Source: Chryseobacterium sp. G0186 (lineage in GTDB: Bacteria > Bacteroidota > Bacteroidia > Flavobacteriales > Weeksellaceae). Taken from it: a DNA stretch of 64,000 nucleotides. The stretch lies in the NCBI RefSeq assembly GCF_003815675.1, contig NZ_CP033918.1, forward strand, positions 1,426,001 to 1,490,000, written 5' to 3'. A program made the translations under genes and the position numbers. How positions within the stretch are numbered: the stretch's first letter is position 1; each line of letters begins with the position of its first letter. The notes beneath the pieces were generated by a model. It worked only from the letters and a program-made list of their open reading frames with translations. It was not told where the DNA came from and made no database searches. Positions 37,799 through 47,058 of the stretch are shown here, in pieces.

Positions 37799-40700
37799 TT
37801 AGCGCTTGATTATTTTTACAGTTTTCACTGTGTTATTGGCCGCATTTACTTTAACCAGATAAACACCTGATGGGAAAGCAGAGAAATCAATTTTCCCTTG
37901 GGTATCGTTGATTGCTTTTGTAAGAACCAACTGCCCAGCTGCATTGTAAACTGTTACCAAATGAATCTTTTGATCAAACGAAACCGTTAAGTAATCCTGT
38001 ACCGGATTTGGATAAACTTTCAGCTGGTCTGCTTTTGTTGAAACATGATCAACTGCCAGATGAGTATTTGTGGGACAACCCACAGGTACAAAAATTTTCT
38101 TTTGAAGAGCGCTGCCATCTCCTAGCTGACCATATTCATTAAAACCACTGCCTGATAAAAATCCATTGGTATTGATAACGAATGTATGATAGCTTCCTAA
38201 TGCCATACTTTGATTATCAGCAGATGTTCCTATTTGCGTTGGAGTAAATCTCCTGTTTTTGGTTCCGTCTCCTAATTGCCCAGACTCATTATAACCCCAT
38301 CCCCAAAAAGTTCCATCTGCTTTGATCCCCATGGAAGAATGATAACGGTTAGCATCAACATCCCTCCAATTGGTTTCGGTTCCTATTTGTGTAGGAGTCG
38401 CTTTAGAGGCTGTAGCTCCATCCCCTAATTGGCCATCGGAATTATGTCCCCAACCCCATAACGTTCCATCAGTTTTCACTCCTACTGAATGAAGATATCC
38501 CGCACCAACACTTTTCCAATCCGTAGCTGTTTCTATTTGAATAGGGCTCGTTATGGCAATCATGGTCGAAATTCCATTACCTAATCTTCCATATGTAGTA
38601 CTTCCCCAAGCCCATAATGTTCCATTGGTTTTTACTGCAAGAGTATGTTCTATCCCTGGTGCTACCATCTTCCAATCTGTAGCTGTTCCTATTTGTGTAG
38701 GTACAGTTTTATTGATGGTGGTACCATCTCCTAATTGACCCCAATCATTACGTCCCCAGCCCCAAAGAGTACCATTGGATTTTATAGCTAGTATATAATC
38801 GTCCCCACTGGCAATACTTACCCAGTCTGTTGCTGTTCCAATTTGAGCTGGGATCATTCTATTGATTGTCGTTCCATCGCCTAATTGTCCGTCCAGATTA
38901 CTTCCCCATGCCCATAGTGTTCCATCGGTTTTGAGCCCTGCCGAGAAAGAATCTCCGGCAATTATTTTCGACCAATTATTAGAAGTCCCGATTTGAACAG
39001 GGGTATCTTTTGAATTTGTAGTTCCATCTCCCAATTGCCCGGTATCATTACGTCCCCATGCCCATAATGTACCATCTGTTTTGAGTCCTATGGAATGAAA
39101 ATCACCATTACGTACACTTTTCCAACAGCCTGTTGTAGCAGCAGGAAGTGTTTTAAAGGAGCCTCCCTGCATCCAGTTACTCTGGCTGGATCCGCAATGA
39201 GATGCCACCCACCAATAGTAAGTGGTGTTAGGTAATAAATTGGTCAAATTTGCTGCTGTAGAAGTAGTAGTTCCATCTATACCACCCACAATTGGGTTCG
39301 TACTATAGATATACAAATACCCTCCATTAGGTGCTGAAGTTGATGCTGCCCAGTTAAGGGTAGCCGTTGCAGCAGTAATATTGGACGTTGAAAATTGCGT
39401 TGGTGATACACAATTTGAAGGACAACCCGTATACGCAAACGTATTTTTTTGAATCTTGGTATCATCGCCTAACTGTCCAAAATCATTTCGTCCGCAAACT
39501 TTTAAAAAGCCATCAATATTTTTCACAAGAACATGAGACCCTCCGGTATACATCATCATGTTATCTGAAGAGGAACCTATTTGTGCAGGTGATACAACAT
39601 CTACAGCGCCACTTGTACCGTTACCCAACTGTCCATAACCATTATTACCCCATGACCAAAGCGTTCCGCCTGTTTTGGTCGCATACGTAAAATTACTTTC
39701 AGCGGCTATATTGAGCCAATTCGTAGCGGTTCCTATTTTTGTTGGGGTACTTCTTTCACTTGTAGTTCCATCACCTATTTGACCAAATTGATTCTGACCC
39801 CATGCCCATAGTGTTCCATCGGTTTTGAGTGCAACAGAATGACTGTAGCCAGCATCTACACTTTTCCAATTCGTAGCGGTTCCTATTTGTTGTGGAGTGT
39901 TTTTTGAAGTGTTAGTTCCATCCCCTAATTGCTTATCACCATTATATCCCCATGCCCATAATGTTCCATTTGTTTTAATGGCAAGAGTATGTACTGTACC
40001 TTGTGTTACACTTTGCCAGTTTGTTGCAGTTCCTATTTGTGCAGGAGCAACTGTATTCGTGTTTGCACCATTTCCTAATTGTCCAAATACGTTATACCCC
40101 CAGCCCCAAAGTGTTCCATCTGTTTTGATGGCCATCATATGATTAATTCCGGCACTGATACTTTTCCAATTCGTTGCGGTTCCTATTTGAACAGGACTCA
40201 ATCTATTGACTTTAGTTCCATCCCCCACTTGTCCGTCATAATTATATCCCCAGCCCCATAGTGTTCCATCTGTTTTTATCGCAAAGGTTTGACGACCTGC
40301 AGCACTCACACTTTGCCAATTATTTGACGTCCCTATTTGTATAGGAACCTTTCTGTCAACAGTGGTTCTATCTCCTAGCTGGCCATCGGAATTGCTCCCC
40401 CACGCCCATAGTGTTCCATCTGCTTTTATTCCCACTGAATGCACGCTTCCTGCACTAAGACTTTGCCAGCAACCTGATGAAATTGGATTTTCTACATTAA
40501 TAACATTTCTGAAAAGAGGTCCCCAAGCCCCTGCATTATCTTTGATACGGATATTAAATACATGCAAACCATTCGATGGTAAGCCAATTCCCGTTTTGAT
40601 CAGCTGCTCATAAGTGCTGTTGAAATTCCCATCGGCAGCCAATACCGGAATTCCGTTTCCGTCTCCCGGATCAGTGTCCCAGAAATACTCAGCTTGTGCC

Positions 40701-41248
40701 AGCGCTACTAGCGTAGATGTTGTATTTTGCTGAACATTAATCACATTCGTAAAGACAGGTCCCCAAACACCAGTGTTATCTTTGACACGGATACAGAATT
40801 TATGCAAACCATTACCCGGTGTTGTTACCCCTGTTTGGGTCAATTGTTCAAAAACGCTGTTAAAGTTTCCATCCGCCGCCAATACTGTGGTTCCGTTTCC
40901 AGCTCCTGGGTCAATGTCCCAGAAATACTCAGCTTGCGCAAGAGCCATCAGCGTAGAGGGTGTATTTTGCTGAACATTAATGACATTTGTGAAAACAGGT
41001 CCCCAAGTTCCTGTATTGTCTTTGATACGTATGGAGAATTTGTGCAATCCGTTCCCAGGTGTTGTAATCCCTGTTTTCGTAAGCTGTTCAAAAGCACTGT
41101 TGAAACTCCCATCAGTGGCCAATACCGGGGTTCCGTTTCCCGTTCCCGGATCGTTATCCCAAAAATACTCGGCCTGGCTTACAAATACTTGTGCCGGGCA
41201 CAGCATTACCATAAGCAAGGCGATTATACTATAGATATAATTTTTCAT
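37799..41248 (-). CDS. Two-propeller RCC1 T9SS protein (1149 aa)
   Basis: Signal peptide 1-19, identical in style to the 1064-residue paralogue. Three A-E-Y-F-W-D units (~25-100, 100-180, 180-260) against two in the paralogue, then seven RCC1 repeats (~262-610), fibronectin type III (~615-700), seven RCC1 repeats (~705-1055) and a T9SS type A tail (L-K-V-Y-P-N-P ... V-K-I-I-K-R). The extra ~75-residue unit explains most of the size difference. It lies 19 bp after beta-helix copy 1. Exported by T9SS; a role in binding extracellular polymers or cells is possible but not shown. Confidence 0.88.
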   Translation of the reverse strand: MKNYIYSIIALLMVMLCPAQVFVSQAEYFWDNDPGTGNGTPVLATDGSFNSAFEQLTKTGITTPGNGLHKFSIRIKDNTGTWGPVFTNVINVQQNTPSTLMALAQAEYFWDIDPGAGNGTTVLAADGNFNSVFEQLTQTGVTTPGNGLHKFCIRVKDNTGVWGPVFTNVINVQQNTTSTLVALAQAEYFWDTDPGDGNGIPVLAADGNFNSTYEQLIKTGIGLPSNGLHVFNIRIKDNAGAWGPLFRNVINVENPISSGCWQSLSAGSVHSVGIKADGTLWAWGSNSDGQLGDRTTVDRKVPIQIGTSNNWQSVSAAGRQTFAIKTDGTLWGWGYNYDGQVGDGTKVNRLSPVQIGTATNWKSISAGINHMMAIKTDGTLWGWGYNVFGQLGNGANTNTVAPAQIGTATNWQSVTQGTVHTLAIKTNGTLWAWGYNGDKQLGDGTNTSKNTPQQIGTATNWKSVDAGYSHSVALKTDGTLWAWGQNQFGQIGDGTTSERSTPTKIGTATNWLNIAAESNFTYATKTGGTLWSWGNNGYGQLGNGTSGAVDVVSPAQIGSSSDNMMMYTGGSHVLVKNIDGFLKVCGRNDFGQLGDDTKIQKNTFAYTGCPSNCVSPTQFSTSNITAATATLNWAASTSAPNGGYLYIYSTNPIVGGIDGTTTSTAANLTNLLPNTTYYWWVASHCGSSQSNWMQGGSFKTLPAATTGCWKSVRNGDFHSIGLKTDGTLWAWGRNDTGQLGDGTTNSKDTPVQIGTSNNWSKIIAGDSFSAGLKTDGTLWAWGSNLDGQLGDGTTINRMIPAQIGTATDWVSIASGDDYILAIKSNGTLWGWGRNDWGQLGDGTTINKTVPTQIGTATDWKMVAPGIEHTLAVKTNGTLWAWGSTTYGRLGNGISTMIAITSPIQIETATDWKSVGAGYLHSVGVKTDGTLWGWGHNSDGQLGDGATASKATPTQIGTETNWRDVDANRYHSSMGIKADGTFWGWGYNESGQLGDGTKNRRFTPTQIGTSADNQSMALGSYHTFVINTNGFLSGSGFNEYGQLGDGSALQKKIFVPVGCPTNTHLAVDHVSTKADQLKVYPNPVQDYLTVSFDQKIHLVTVYNAAGQLVLTKAINDTQGKIDFSAFPSGVYLVKVNAANNTVKTVKIIKR

Positions 41249-41267
41249 ATTGCTATTTCATTAAGAA

Positions 41268-42458
41268 TTATTTAGAAAAACCTGATCCGCTGATGTTTAA
41301 AGTACCACTGCTAATGGTTCTCGGAGTTGACAAATAGTTTATTTGAGGTTTATTACCTACATTCGCCGGCCAATAATTAACCCAGCTGTTGGAACCGCCA
41401 TAGTGCCCGGCATCGTTCCTGGTTAAGTCTAAATCAGTATATTTCAGTTCCGGATTACCCGCATTTTCATTCATCCCGGTTACCGTGTATGTTGTATTAT
41501 TGAAATTCATATTAGCCGATCCCACATTGTTGCTTTGGGTCATGTTACCCTGTGTTACAAAAGGATTGGTAAATACATTGTAGCTGGCTGTCACATTAAC
41601 ATTATTATGATTATTTTGAATACAAATATTGCTTTGGCCCGGCACAAAAGAAACAGCATTGTTCATAATGGCAAGGTTTCCTGTATTTGTAAGACTATTA
41701 TTATATAAGCCAATGTAAATAACAGCTGGATAAAAGTTAGAAGCAGCAGGTCTATAAACTGTATTGTTCATGATTTCATTAGAACTTCCGTCTTTTATAC
41801 CCCGTATCCAAAATTCTTCACAAAAATTATTGTGGAACTTAAAAGTATAATTGGGTTGAGAGTTAGCTATTGCTCCTGTAGATATATTACCATACACCTC
41901 AACATCAGATGTAGCCATGGAAGTTTCCGGCTCAAAAGAATAGACAGTGATAAACGATGCTTTGTTAGCCGTACATATGCCATGGGAAATCTGCAAAGGC
42001 CCACTAATATTACAACCGGAAATATTTGTAGTAGTATTGGCAGCAGTGGTAGTAACACCAAGAAGTTCACAGTTCAAAATATTGATTGTGGTTCTTCCCC
42101 CAACTGCTGCTCCTGTTGACAATATACCATTAATAGAGTTTACTGCCTTCAGATTGGTAATGGTAACCACTCTTCCCGCTGCCAGGTCAATATTAATACC
42201 TCCCTGAAGGATGTATTTGCTATAATTGGTTTCAGAAACAAAAGTCAGGGATTTATTTATTATCAGATTTTCTATATAAGCTTCTCCATTGGCTTTAGGC
42301 TGAATGATGATACGATCTCCGTCTGAAGCTGCAGTTATTGCTGCCGTTATGGTAGAATAAGCTCCTCCGGCTCCGGCATTCCTAACAAATAAATCGGCTG
42401 CAAAAGCCATAGTACTGGATACACCTGTCAAGGCAATGATAAGTAGTTTTTTGGTCAT
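41268..42458 (-). CDS. Exported right-handed beta-helix protein (copy 1)
   Basis: 396 residues, same plan as copy 2: signal peptide, A-D-L-F-V-R-N-A-G-A-G-G-A-Y-S-T-I-T-A-A-I-T-A-A, Asn/Ser/Thr-rich short strands, a highly conserved last third (A-S-Y-N-V-F-T-N-P-F-V-T-Q-G-N; L-T-R-N-D-A-G-H-Y-G-G-S-N-S-W) and the same S-G-T-L-N-I-S-G-S-G-F-S-K end. The middle part differs more, as expected for strands that vary in a solenoid. No catalytic motif. First gene of the upstream two-gene unit, 19 bp before the RCC1 gene. The upstream DNA of the two copies is also related (AAATGTA-ATTTTGATTTTT and AAGAAGATCTT phrases). Confidence 0.83.
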   Translation of the reverse strand: MTKKLLIIALTGVSSTMAFAADLFVRNAGAGGAYSTITAAITAASDGDRIIIQPKANGEAYIENLIINKSLTFVSETNYSKYILQGGINIDLAAGRVVTITNLKAVNSINGILSTGAAVGGRTTINILNCELLGVTTTAANTTTNISGCNISGPLQISHGICTANKASFITVYSFEPETSMATSDVEVYGNISTGAIANSQPNYTFKFHNNFCEEFWIRGIKDGSSNEIMNNTVYRPAASNFYPAVIYIGLYNNSLTNTGNLAIMNNAVSFVPGQSNICIQNNHNNVNVTASYNVFTNPFVTQGNMTQSNNVGSANMNFNNTTYTVTGMNENAGNPELKYTDLDLTRNDAGHYGGSNSWVNYWPANVGNKPQINYLSTPRTISSGTLNISGSGFSK

Positions 42459-42677
42459 AGTTTTATAAAATTAATTGATTGAATATGAAATGTATATTTT
42501 GATTTTTTAAATGAATTCATGCAAAAAGAAGATCTTAATCAATGAATGAATATTGATTTTGAAACTTAATTATGAGAGTGTTTTAGTAATCAAATTGTAT
42601 AGCATCATAACTGATAGAACAGTACATGTTTTCCGGCATTATTAAATCTTAGAATAGATAACAAAATACCTGTATGC

Positions 42678-43763
42678 TTAATTGTGTTTTTTGAAAAAAG
42701 CCTTCATTGCCTTATAATAGATCTCAGGAGATTCAAATGGTGTATTATGCGAAGTGTTTTTTAGGTATACTAATTCTTTATCCTTTTGGGGAACATTCTT
42801 AAGTGCCTTATAAATTGTTCTCCCTTGCTCAACTCCGATTGCATAATCATATTCTCCCTGAATAACCAATACAGGCTTTTTGATTACGGCCATTTCATCT
42901 ACAATATTCAGATTATTGTAAGACTCTGTATTCATAAAAACTTCGTTGATGTATTCAAGCTTTTCAAGGGCTTTTTGAAGGGTTTCAGGAGTATATTTTA
43001 CTCTGGCAAAAAAAGCCGGATCATTTAATAATTCTGCCTTTTTCTCTTTCAATTCTGGTCTGGCCCAATATACATCAAAGCCTAAATCTTTGGGAAATTC
43101 ATATCTTACCTTATTCATGTTCTGAAAAAAATCTTTAAATCCACTTTTTTCAATCTCATCCAATGTTGCCAGGATTTCTACATATCTTTTTTTCTTTATA
43201 GAATCGGTTGTAGTTTTTAGAAGTTTATCAGCCAATTGGCGTTCATGTGAAATCAGGGCAAAGTTTCTTTGCGGGCTGTCTACAAATCCGGAACTGCTGA
43301 TAAATGAATTAATTTTTTCCTGATATTTCAGCAAATAAAGGAAACCATAGGTTCCACCCCAGGATGTACCTAAAAGATTTATTTTTTTATTGGGATACTT
43401 ATCTTTTATATAATCTACTACATCATCCAAATCTTTAACAAGCTGATCTGTTGTAAGCATTGATTTGTCTTTGAATTCATCAGATTTCCCCCCTCCTCTC
43501 TGATCAAAATAAACAACTAAATAATCTTTTTCAAAGGCATCTCTATAAAACTCATGGTCTACAGAAAAAGCCCCCGGCCCGCCATGCAATGCTATAATGA
43601 TTGGTTTTTCTGAATTACCAATAACACGTGTATAAAGTTTTGATTTTTCAATAGGGATAAAAAACTCTGTATCTATTTGGGGATCTATTACCTGTTTTTG
43701 AGCTTTACAGGGATTAATAGTCGCAAAAAAAATTGCAGTGAAACAAAGTAGAATGCTTCTCAT
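42678..43763 (-). CDS. Alpha/beta hydrolase, proline iminopeptidase-like, exported
   Basis: 361 residues with a signal peptide (1-21, cleavage near C-K-A-Q). The hydrolase core is complete: oxyanion-hole motif H-G-G-P-G (near residue 60), Y-F-D-Q-R-G-G-G-K-S (~88-97), nucleophile elbow G-T-S-W-G-G (Ser ~136), acid in G-E-Y-D-Y-A-I-G (~305), and histidine in N-T-S-H-N-T-P (~343). H-G-G-P-G plus D-Q-R-G-G-G-K-S is the signature of prolyl iminopeptidases (peptidase S33). A cap region lies between ~155 and ~290. It probably cleaves peptides or esters in the periplasm; exact substrate unknown. Transcribed alone. Confidence 0.87.
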   Translation of the reverse strand: MRSILLCFTAIFFATINPCKAQKQVIDPQIDTEFFIPIEKSKLYTRVIGNSEKPIIIALHGGPGAFSVDHEFYRDAFEKDYLVVYFDQRGGGKSDEFKDKSMLTTDQLVKDLDDVVDYIKDKYPNKKINLLGTSWGGTYGFLYLLKYQEKINSFISSSGFVDSPQRNFALISHERQLADKLLKTTTDSIKKKRYVEILATLDEIEKSGFKDFFQNMNKVRYEFPKDLGFDVYWARPELKEKKAELLNDPAFFARVKYTPETLQKALEKLEYINEVFMNTESYNNLNIVDEMAVIKKPVLVIQGEYDYAIGVEQGRTIYKALKNVPQKDKELVYLKNTSHNTPFESPEIYYKAMKAFFKKHN

Positions 43764-44228
43764 TGTTGTTTAATTTTTGAATCGGTTAATTAGTTTTTTA
43801 TAAGTGCATAAATATACTTCATTTGAACTTAAACCCAATGATTTCAATGAATAAAAAACAGTATATTTTATAATTTCTATTAAATATTTCATATAAAGAG
43901 TGAATTTGCTTCACTTTTAACTTTGTTATTTGCCAAAGAAATTATAAAAGTGTAATGTAAACTTCCTTATCCCATAAGCCTTCTTGAAAAAAATAAAACC
44001 ACATATTAAAATAATGAGGTTTTATAATAAAATAATAGATTTACGATTGAGTAAAAAATACTGCCGGACACCTATTTCATTTATAAACACAGATCAATAA
44101 AAAATGAATTCAAGGATGGGATTGGAACTTATAAATAGCGCCAACTGTAATACAATTGGCGCTATTCCGCGTACAAAATATTGATATGATAATGGATATT
44201 AGTTTCTAAACAAAGAAAGCGTGTATAG
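43764..44228. other. 465-bp intergenic region
   Basis: No gene is seen. It contains the hairpin listed at 44134-44166 and AT-rich upstream sequence of the alpha/beta hydrolase. Confidence 0.6.
44134..44166 (-). terminator. Hairpin after the lipoprotein serine hydrolase
   Basis: AATAGCGCCAA / TTGGCGCTATT, an 11-bp perfect stem with an 11-nt loop, 63 bp beyond the stop codon of the minus-strand gene at 44229. Confidence 0.65.
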
Positions 44229-45698
44229 TTATTGATCTTTATAGGTCAGCTGAACTTTAGATTGGAGTGAACCTCTTGTTAAGGTTACAGCATCCGCTTT
44301 ATCATTCTTAAAATCGAATTTCAATAGGTTAGGATAATCCACAACTTTAAATAATCCACTTTTTAGATAAAGTAATTCATGTTCATTTTTCCCTTTAAAA
44401 TATTCCAAAAGTTGCGATTCTACATAGAGACGGTTATTCCTTTCTACTATTTTTGTTTCCATTCCCTGTCCGTAGAGAAAATCGTCATAGGTCCCGATTA
44501 GTTTTTGTTTCAGACTTAAAGGGATCTCCTGGGTTTCTTCTTTAGATTCCTTTCCGTTCCAGTCCATCAATTTCAGAATATTTTTTTGGGTTTGAATCAT
44601 CACAGGAATACGATTTGGTTTTTCACCATTGGCAAGAAATACAAAGCCATTTCCATCGGTCATCGTAGCAAAAACATTTCCTCCTACTCCTGTATTGGAT
44701 CCGTTACATGAAAACCAATCATAATTGTTGTAGCCAAAAGATTTCTGCCATCCATATCCCCAACCACCAACTGCATTTTTAAAAGCAGTTACTGCCGTTA
44801 CTTTTTTTGCCACATCATGAGAAATCACTCTATTGTTCTTATTGCGTAAGGCATTTTGTATTTCAATGGAAAGCTTAGCTAAATCAGTCGGTGTAGACCA
44901 CATTCCCGATGGAGCAACTTGTGGAGTGATCGGCAGGCCTGTTTTAATTACTTTTCCATCTTTATCGTGAACAAAAGCCACATTCGTTAAAAATCCTTTT
45001 TCATTTGGCTGTACCATGGTGGTATTTTTCATTCCAAGAGGTGAGAAAATATATTCATTGGCGAGTTCTGCAATAGACTTATTCAAAGTATCTTCCAATG
45101 CCATCTGGACAATTACGTAACCGCCGCCGCTATATTCAAAATTGGTTCCTGGCGTAAACAGGAATTCAATTTCCTTGTTGTATCTCGGAATCTGCCCTAA
45201 AAGACTCTGTATTATGGTTGGAATTTTTTCCCCTTCATAATGATCCTCAAATCCACCCTGAGAGGTACCGGCAGTATGATTAAAAAACTGTTTCCAGGTT
45301 GGGCTATTATTTTCCGTGAACTTACTCTTTGGCAAATGCCAACGCTTTAAATACTTATCTATTGGATCATTTAAATTAATGAGACCCTTTTCTTCAAGAA
45401 TATGACAAAGAAGTGCGGTAATTGGTTTTGAAATAGATGCCGTAGAAAAAGCTGTATTTTCATCTATTTTTTCTTTAGAATTCATAGATTTCACCCCAAA
45501 TTGATTGGAATAGACCACCTTATAGTTCTCAAAAACAACCACACTAAATCCGGGAAGTTTATATTTTTCTAATTGTTGATTAATATGTAGACTATCTGTA
45601 AGAAAATTATAGTTTTTGGTGGAAGTCTGTGCATTGTTGCTTGTTTTGCAACTAGACATTATTAATGTAAAAATTAATAAATAAAAAATATTTTTCAT
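44229..45698 (-). CDS. Serine hydrolase lipoprotein (beta-lactamase class C / PBP-like)
   Basis: 489 residues. Lipobox M-S-S-C (Cys 17), so membrane-anchored. S-I-S-K at 88-91 is the nucleophile motif. The second motif is Y-S-G (in F-E-Y-S-G-G-G-Y) with Gly where Y-x-N has Asn. A distinct K-T-G/H-x-G motif is not obvious; S-C-N-G-S-N-T-G is the nearest candidate. The C-terminal ~110 residues form a separate beta domain. Periplasmic hydrolase of the PF00144 type; substrate unknown. Next gene upstream on the same strand is another serine hydrolase, 161 bp away. Confidence 0.83.
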   Translation of the reverse strand: MKNIFYLLIFTLIMSSCKTSNNAQTSTKNYNFLTDSLHINQQLEKYKLPGFSVVVFENYKVVYSNQFGVKSMNSKEKIDENTAFSTASISKPITALLCHILEEKGLINLNDPIDKYLKRWHLPKSKFTENNSPTWKQFFNHTAGTSQGGFEDHYEGEKIPTIIQSLLGQIPRYNKEIEFLFTPGTNFEYSGGGYVIVQMALEDTLNKSIAELANEYIFSPLGMKNTTMVQPNEKGFLTNVAFVHDKDGKVIKTGLPITPQVAPSGMWSTPTDLAKLSIEIQNALRNKNNRVISHDVAKKVTAVTAFKNAVGGWGYGWQKSFGYNNYDWFSCNGSNTGVGGNVFATMTDGNGFVFLANGEKPNRIPVMIQTQKNILKLMDWNGKESKEETQEIPLSLKQKLIGTYDDFLYGQGMETKIVERNNRLYVESQLLEYFKGKNEHELLYLKSGLFKVVDYPNLLKFDFKNDKADAVTLTRGSLQSKVQLTYKDQ

Positions 45699-45859
45699 GG
45701 TTTCTTATTCTATTTTAAAAATATATTTTGCCTACATTTTTTGACAAAGCAACTCAGATTCGTGCTTTCAAAAAAATAACTTATTCAGCTTATTGAGGTT
45801 TTTATGTAATCTGTAGAATTTCTTATTCAGAGTTTAATTTGCAATTCTTGTACCTGTAT

Positions 45860-46918
45860 TTATTTCAATACCGTATCATAAATTTGATTCAGCAGATCTT
45901 GTCTCAATTTTGAATTTCTCTGGTCAAGAAGAATGATAATACCCCAATTTTTAGCTCTGTTGTAACAGATGATAGAAGATTGTCCCATAGAATCGCCGGA
46001 CTTTAAATAGATGGTATTCTGGTCATCAGTACTGATGTTCAACCCTAATCCCATTTCTCTTTTTTCATCTTTGTAATAGATTTTTTCTGTGATGATAGCA
46101 GCTTTACCTACTGCTGTTTTGTTATCTAAAATCCCTTTTAAATAGGTAATCATATCAGAAGCGTTAGATTTTATTAATCCGGCAGGAGCGGTAACATTCC
46201 ATGTAAAAAATTCCTGAATACCTCCATTAGGATTGTGAGCCGTAGTAATATTTTTTACATTAAAATCCTTAGTTAATGTATTCGTCATGCGTAATGGCTT
46301 TATTATTTTAGCTCTGATGATTTCATCATAAGTCTTACCATATGCTTTTTCTACTATCTGCCCCAGTAAAGTATATCCAATCGTAGAATAACGGTATTTT
46401 CCATAGTCTTTTAGCTCAGTGCAATTATTGATGATAGTGGACAATGTCTCTTCTGTGACACCGCTTACAGGTTGTTGAGGATTCAGTTCTATCAATTTTG
46501 CAAAATCTATATCAGGTAATCCCGATTGATGAGAAGCCAGGTCCGAAATTTTAATTTTATTTTTAAGATTCTTGTTCAGCACATATTGTTTCGGAAGAAA
46601 ATTGTCTATATAATCGTCTACCTTGAATTTGTTATCCATAACTGCCTGAGCAATTAAATTGGATGTCATAATTTTAGTAATCGATGCGATTTCGAATATG
46701 GAATTTTTATTAATTTCTGCTGAGCTGTCAGCATTCAAACGACCATATGAAATATAGTGTTCTTTATTATTTTTAATAAACCCTACACTCATCCCTATGT
46801 TAGGATTTTTTTGATGACTTACATTGATTATTGAATCAATTTTTTTGGTGATATCCTGTGCAAAAGATAAGTTACTTATTAATAAAAGTGCTGCTACAAA
46901 TTTTAGTGAAGTTTTCAT
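45860..46918 (-). CDS. Serine hydrolase, beta-lactamase class C / PBP-like
   Basis: 352 residues with a signal peptide (1-20, cleavage after S-F-A-Q). Nucleophile motif S-I-T-K at 79-82; second motif Y-S-T (Y-R-Y-S-T-I-G-Y-T) with Thr in the Asn place; third motif region K-S-G-D-S-M-G-Q-S, K-S-G in the place of K-T-G or H-x-G. It lacks the long C-terminal extension of the other hydrolases here, so it is a near-minimal catalytic domain. It follows an AraC-type regulator on the same strand by 140 bp, as does the hydrolase at 3696. Likely periplasmic; substrate unknown. Confidence 0.85.
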   Translation of the reverse strand: MKTSLKFVAALLLISNLSFAQDITKKIDSIINVSHQKNPNIGMSVGFIKNNKEHYISYGRLNADSSAEINKNSIFEIASITKIMTSNLIAQAVMDNKFKVDDYIDNFLPKQYVLNKNLKNKIKISDLASHQSGLPDIDFAKLIELNPQQPVSGVTEETLSTIINNCTELKDYGKYRYSTIGYTLLGQIVEKAYGKTYDEIIRAKIIKPLRMTNTLTKDFNVKNITTAHNPNGGIQEFFTWNVTAPAGLIKSNASDMITYLKGILDNKTAVGKAAIITEKIYYKDEKREMGLGLNISTDDQNTIYLKSGDSMGQSSIICYNRAKNWGIIILLDQRNSKLRQDLLNQIYDTVLK

Positions 46919-46958
46919 TGTATCGATTTTTTTATGTTTAACAATTATTTCGATACAA
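46918..46958 (-). promoter_or_regulatory. Inverted repeat TTGTATCGA ... TCGATACAA upstream of the serine hydrolase
   Basis: Two 9-bp arms (46918-46926 and 46950-46958) with 23 bp between, directly before the ATG. It could be an operator for the AraC-type regulator encoded just upstream, but this is only position and symmetry. Confidence 0.28.
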
Positions 46959-47058
46959 AGATGTGGAAGAACGTAAACCTATGCGACCGAATAAAAGTAA
47001 TCGGTCACATTTATTAAAAAAAATGGGTATGAATCTTTAAAAAAGCAAGTACGAGCAA

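Noticed and set aside
31934..42207. Many plus-strand frames opposite the RCC1 and beta-helix genes
   Set aside because: They are antisense shadows of strongly repeated codons (for example W-A-W-G repeats read backwards) and share the repeats' period.
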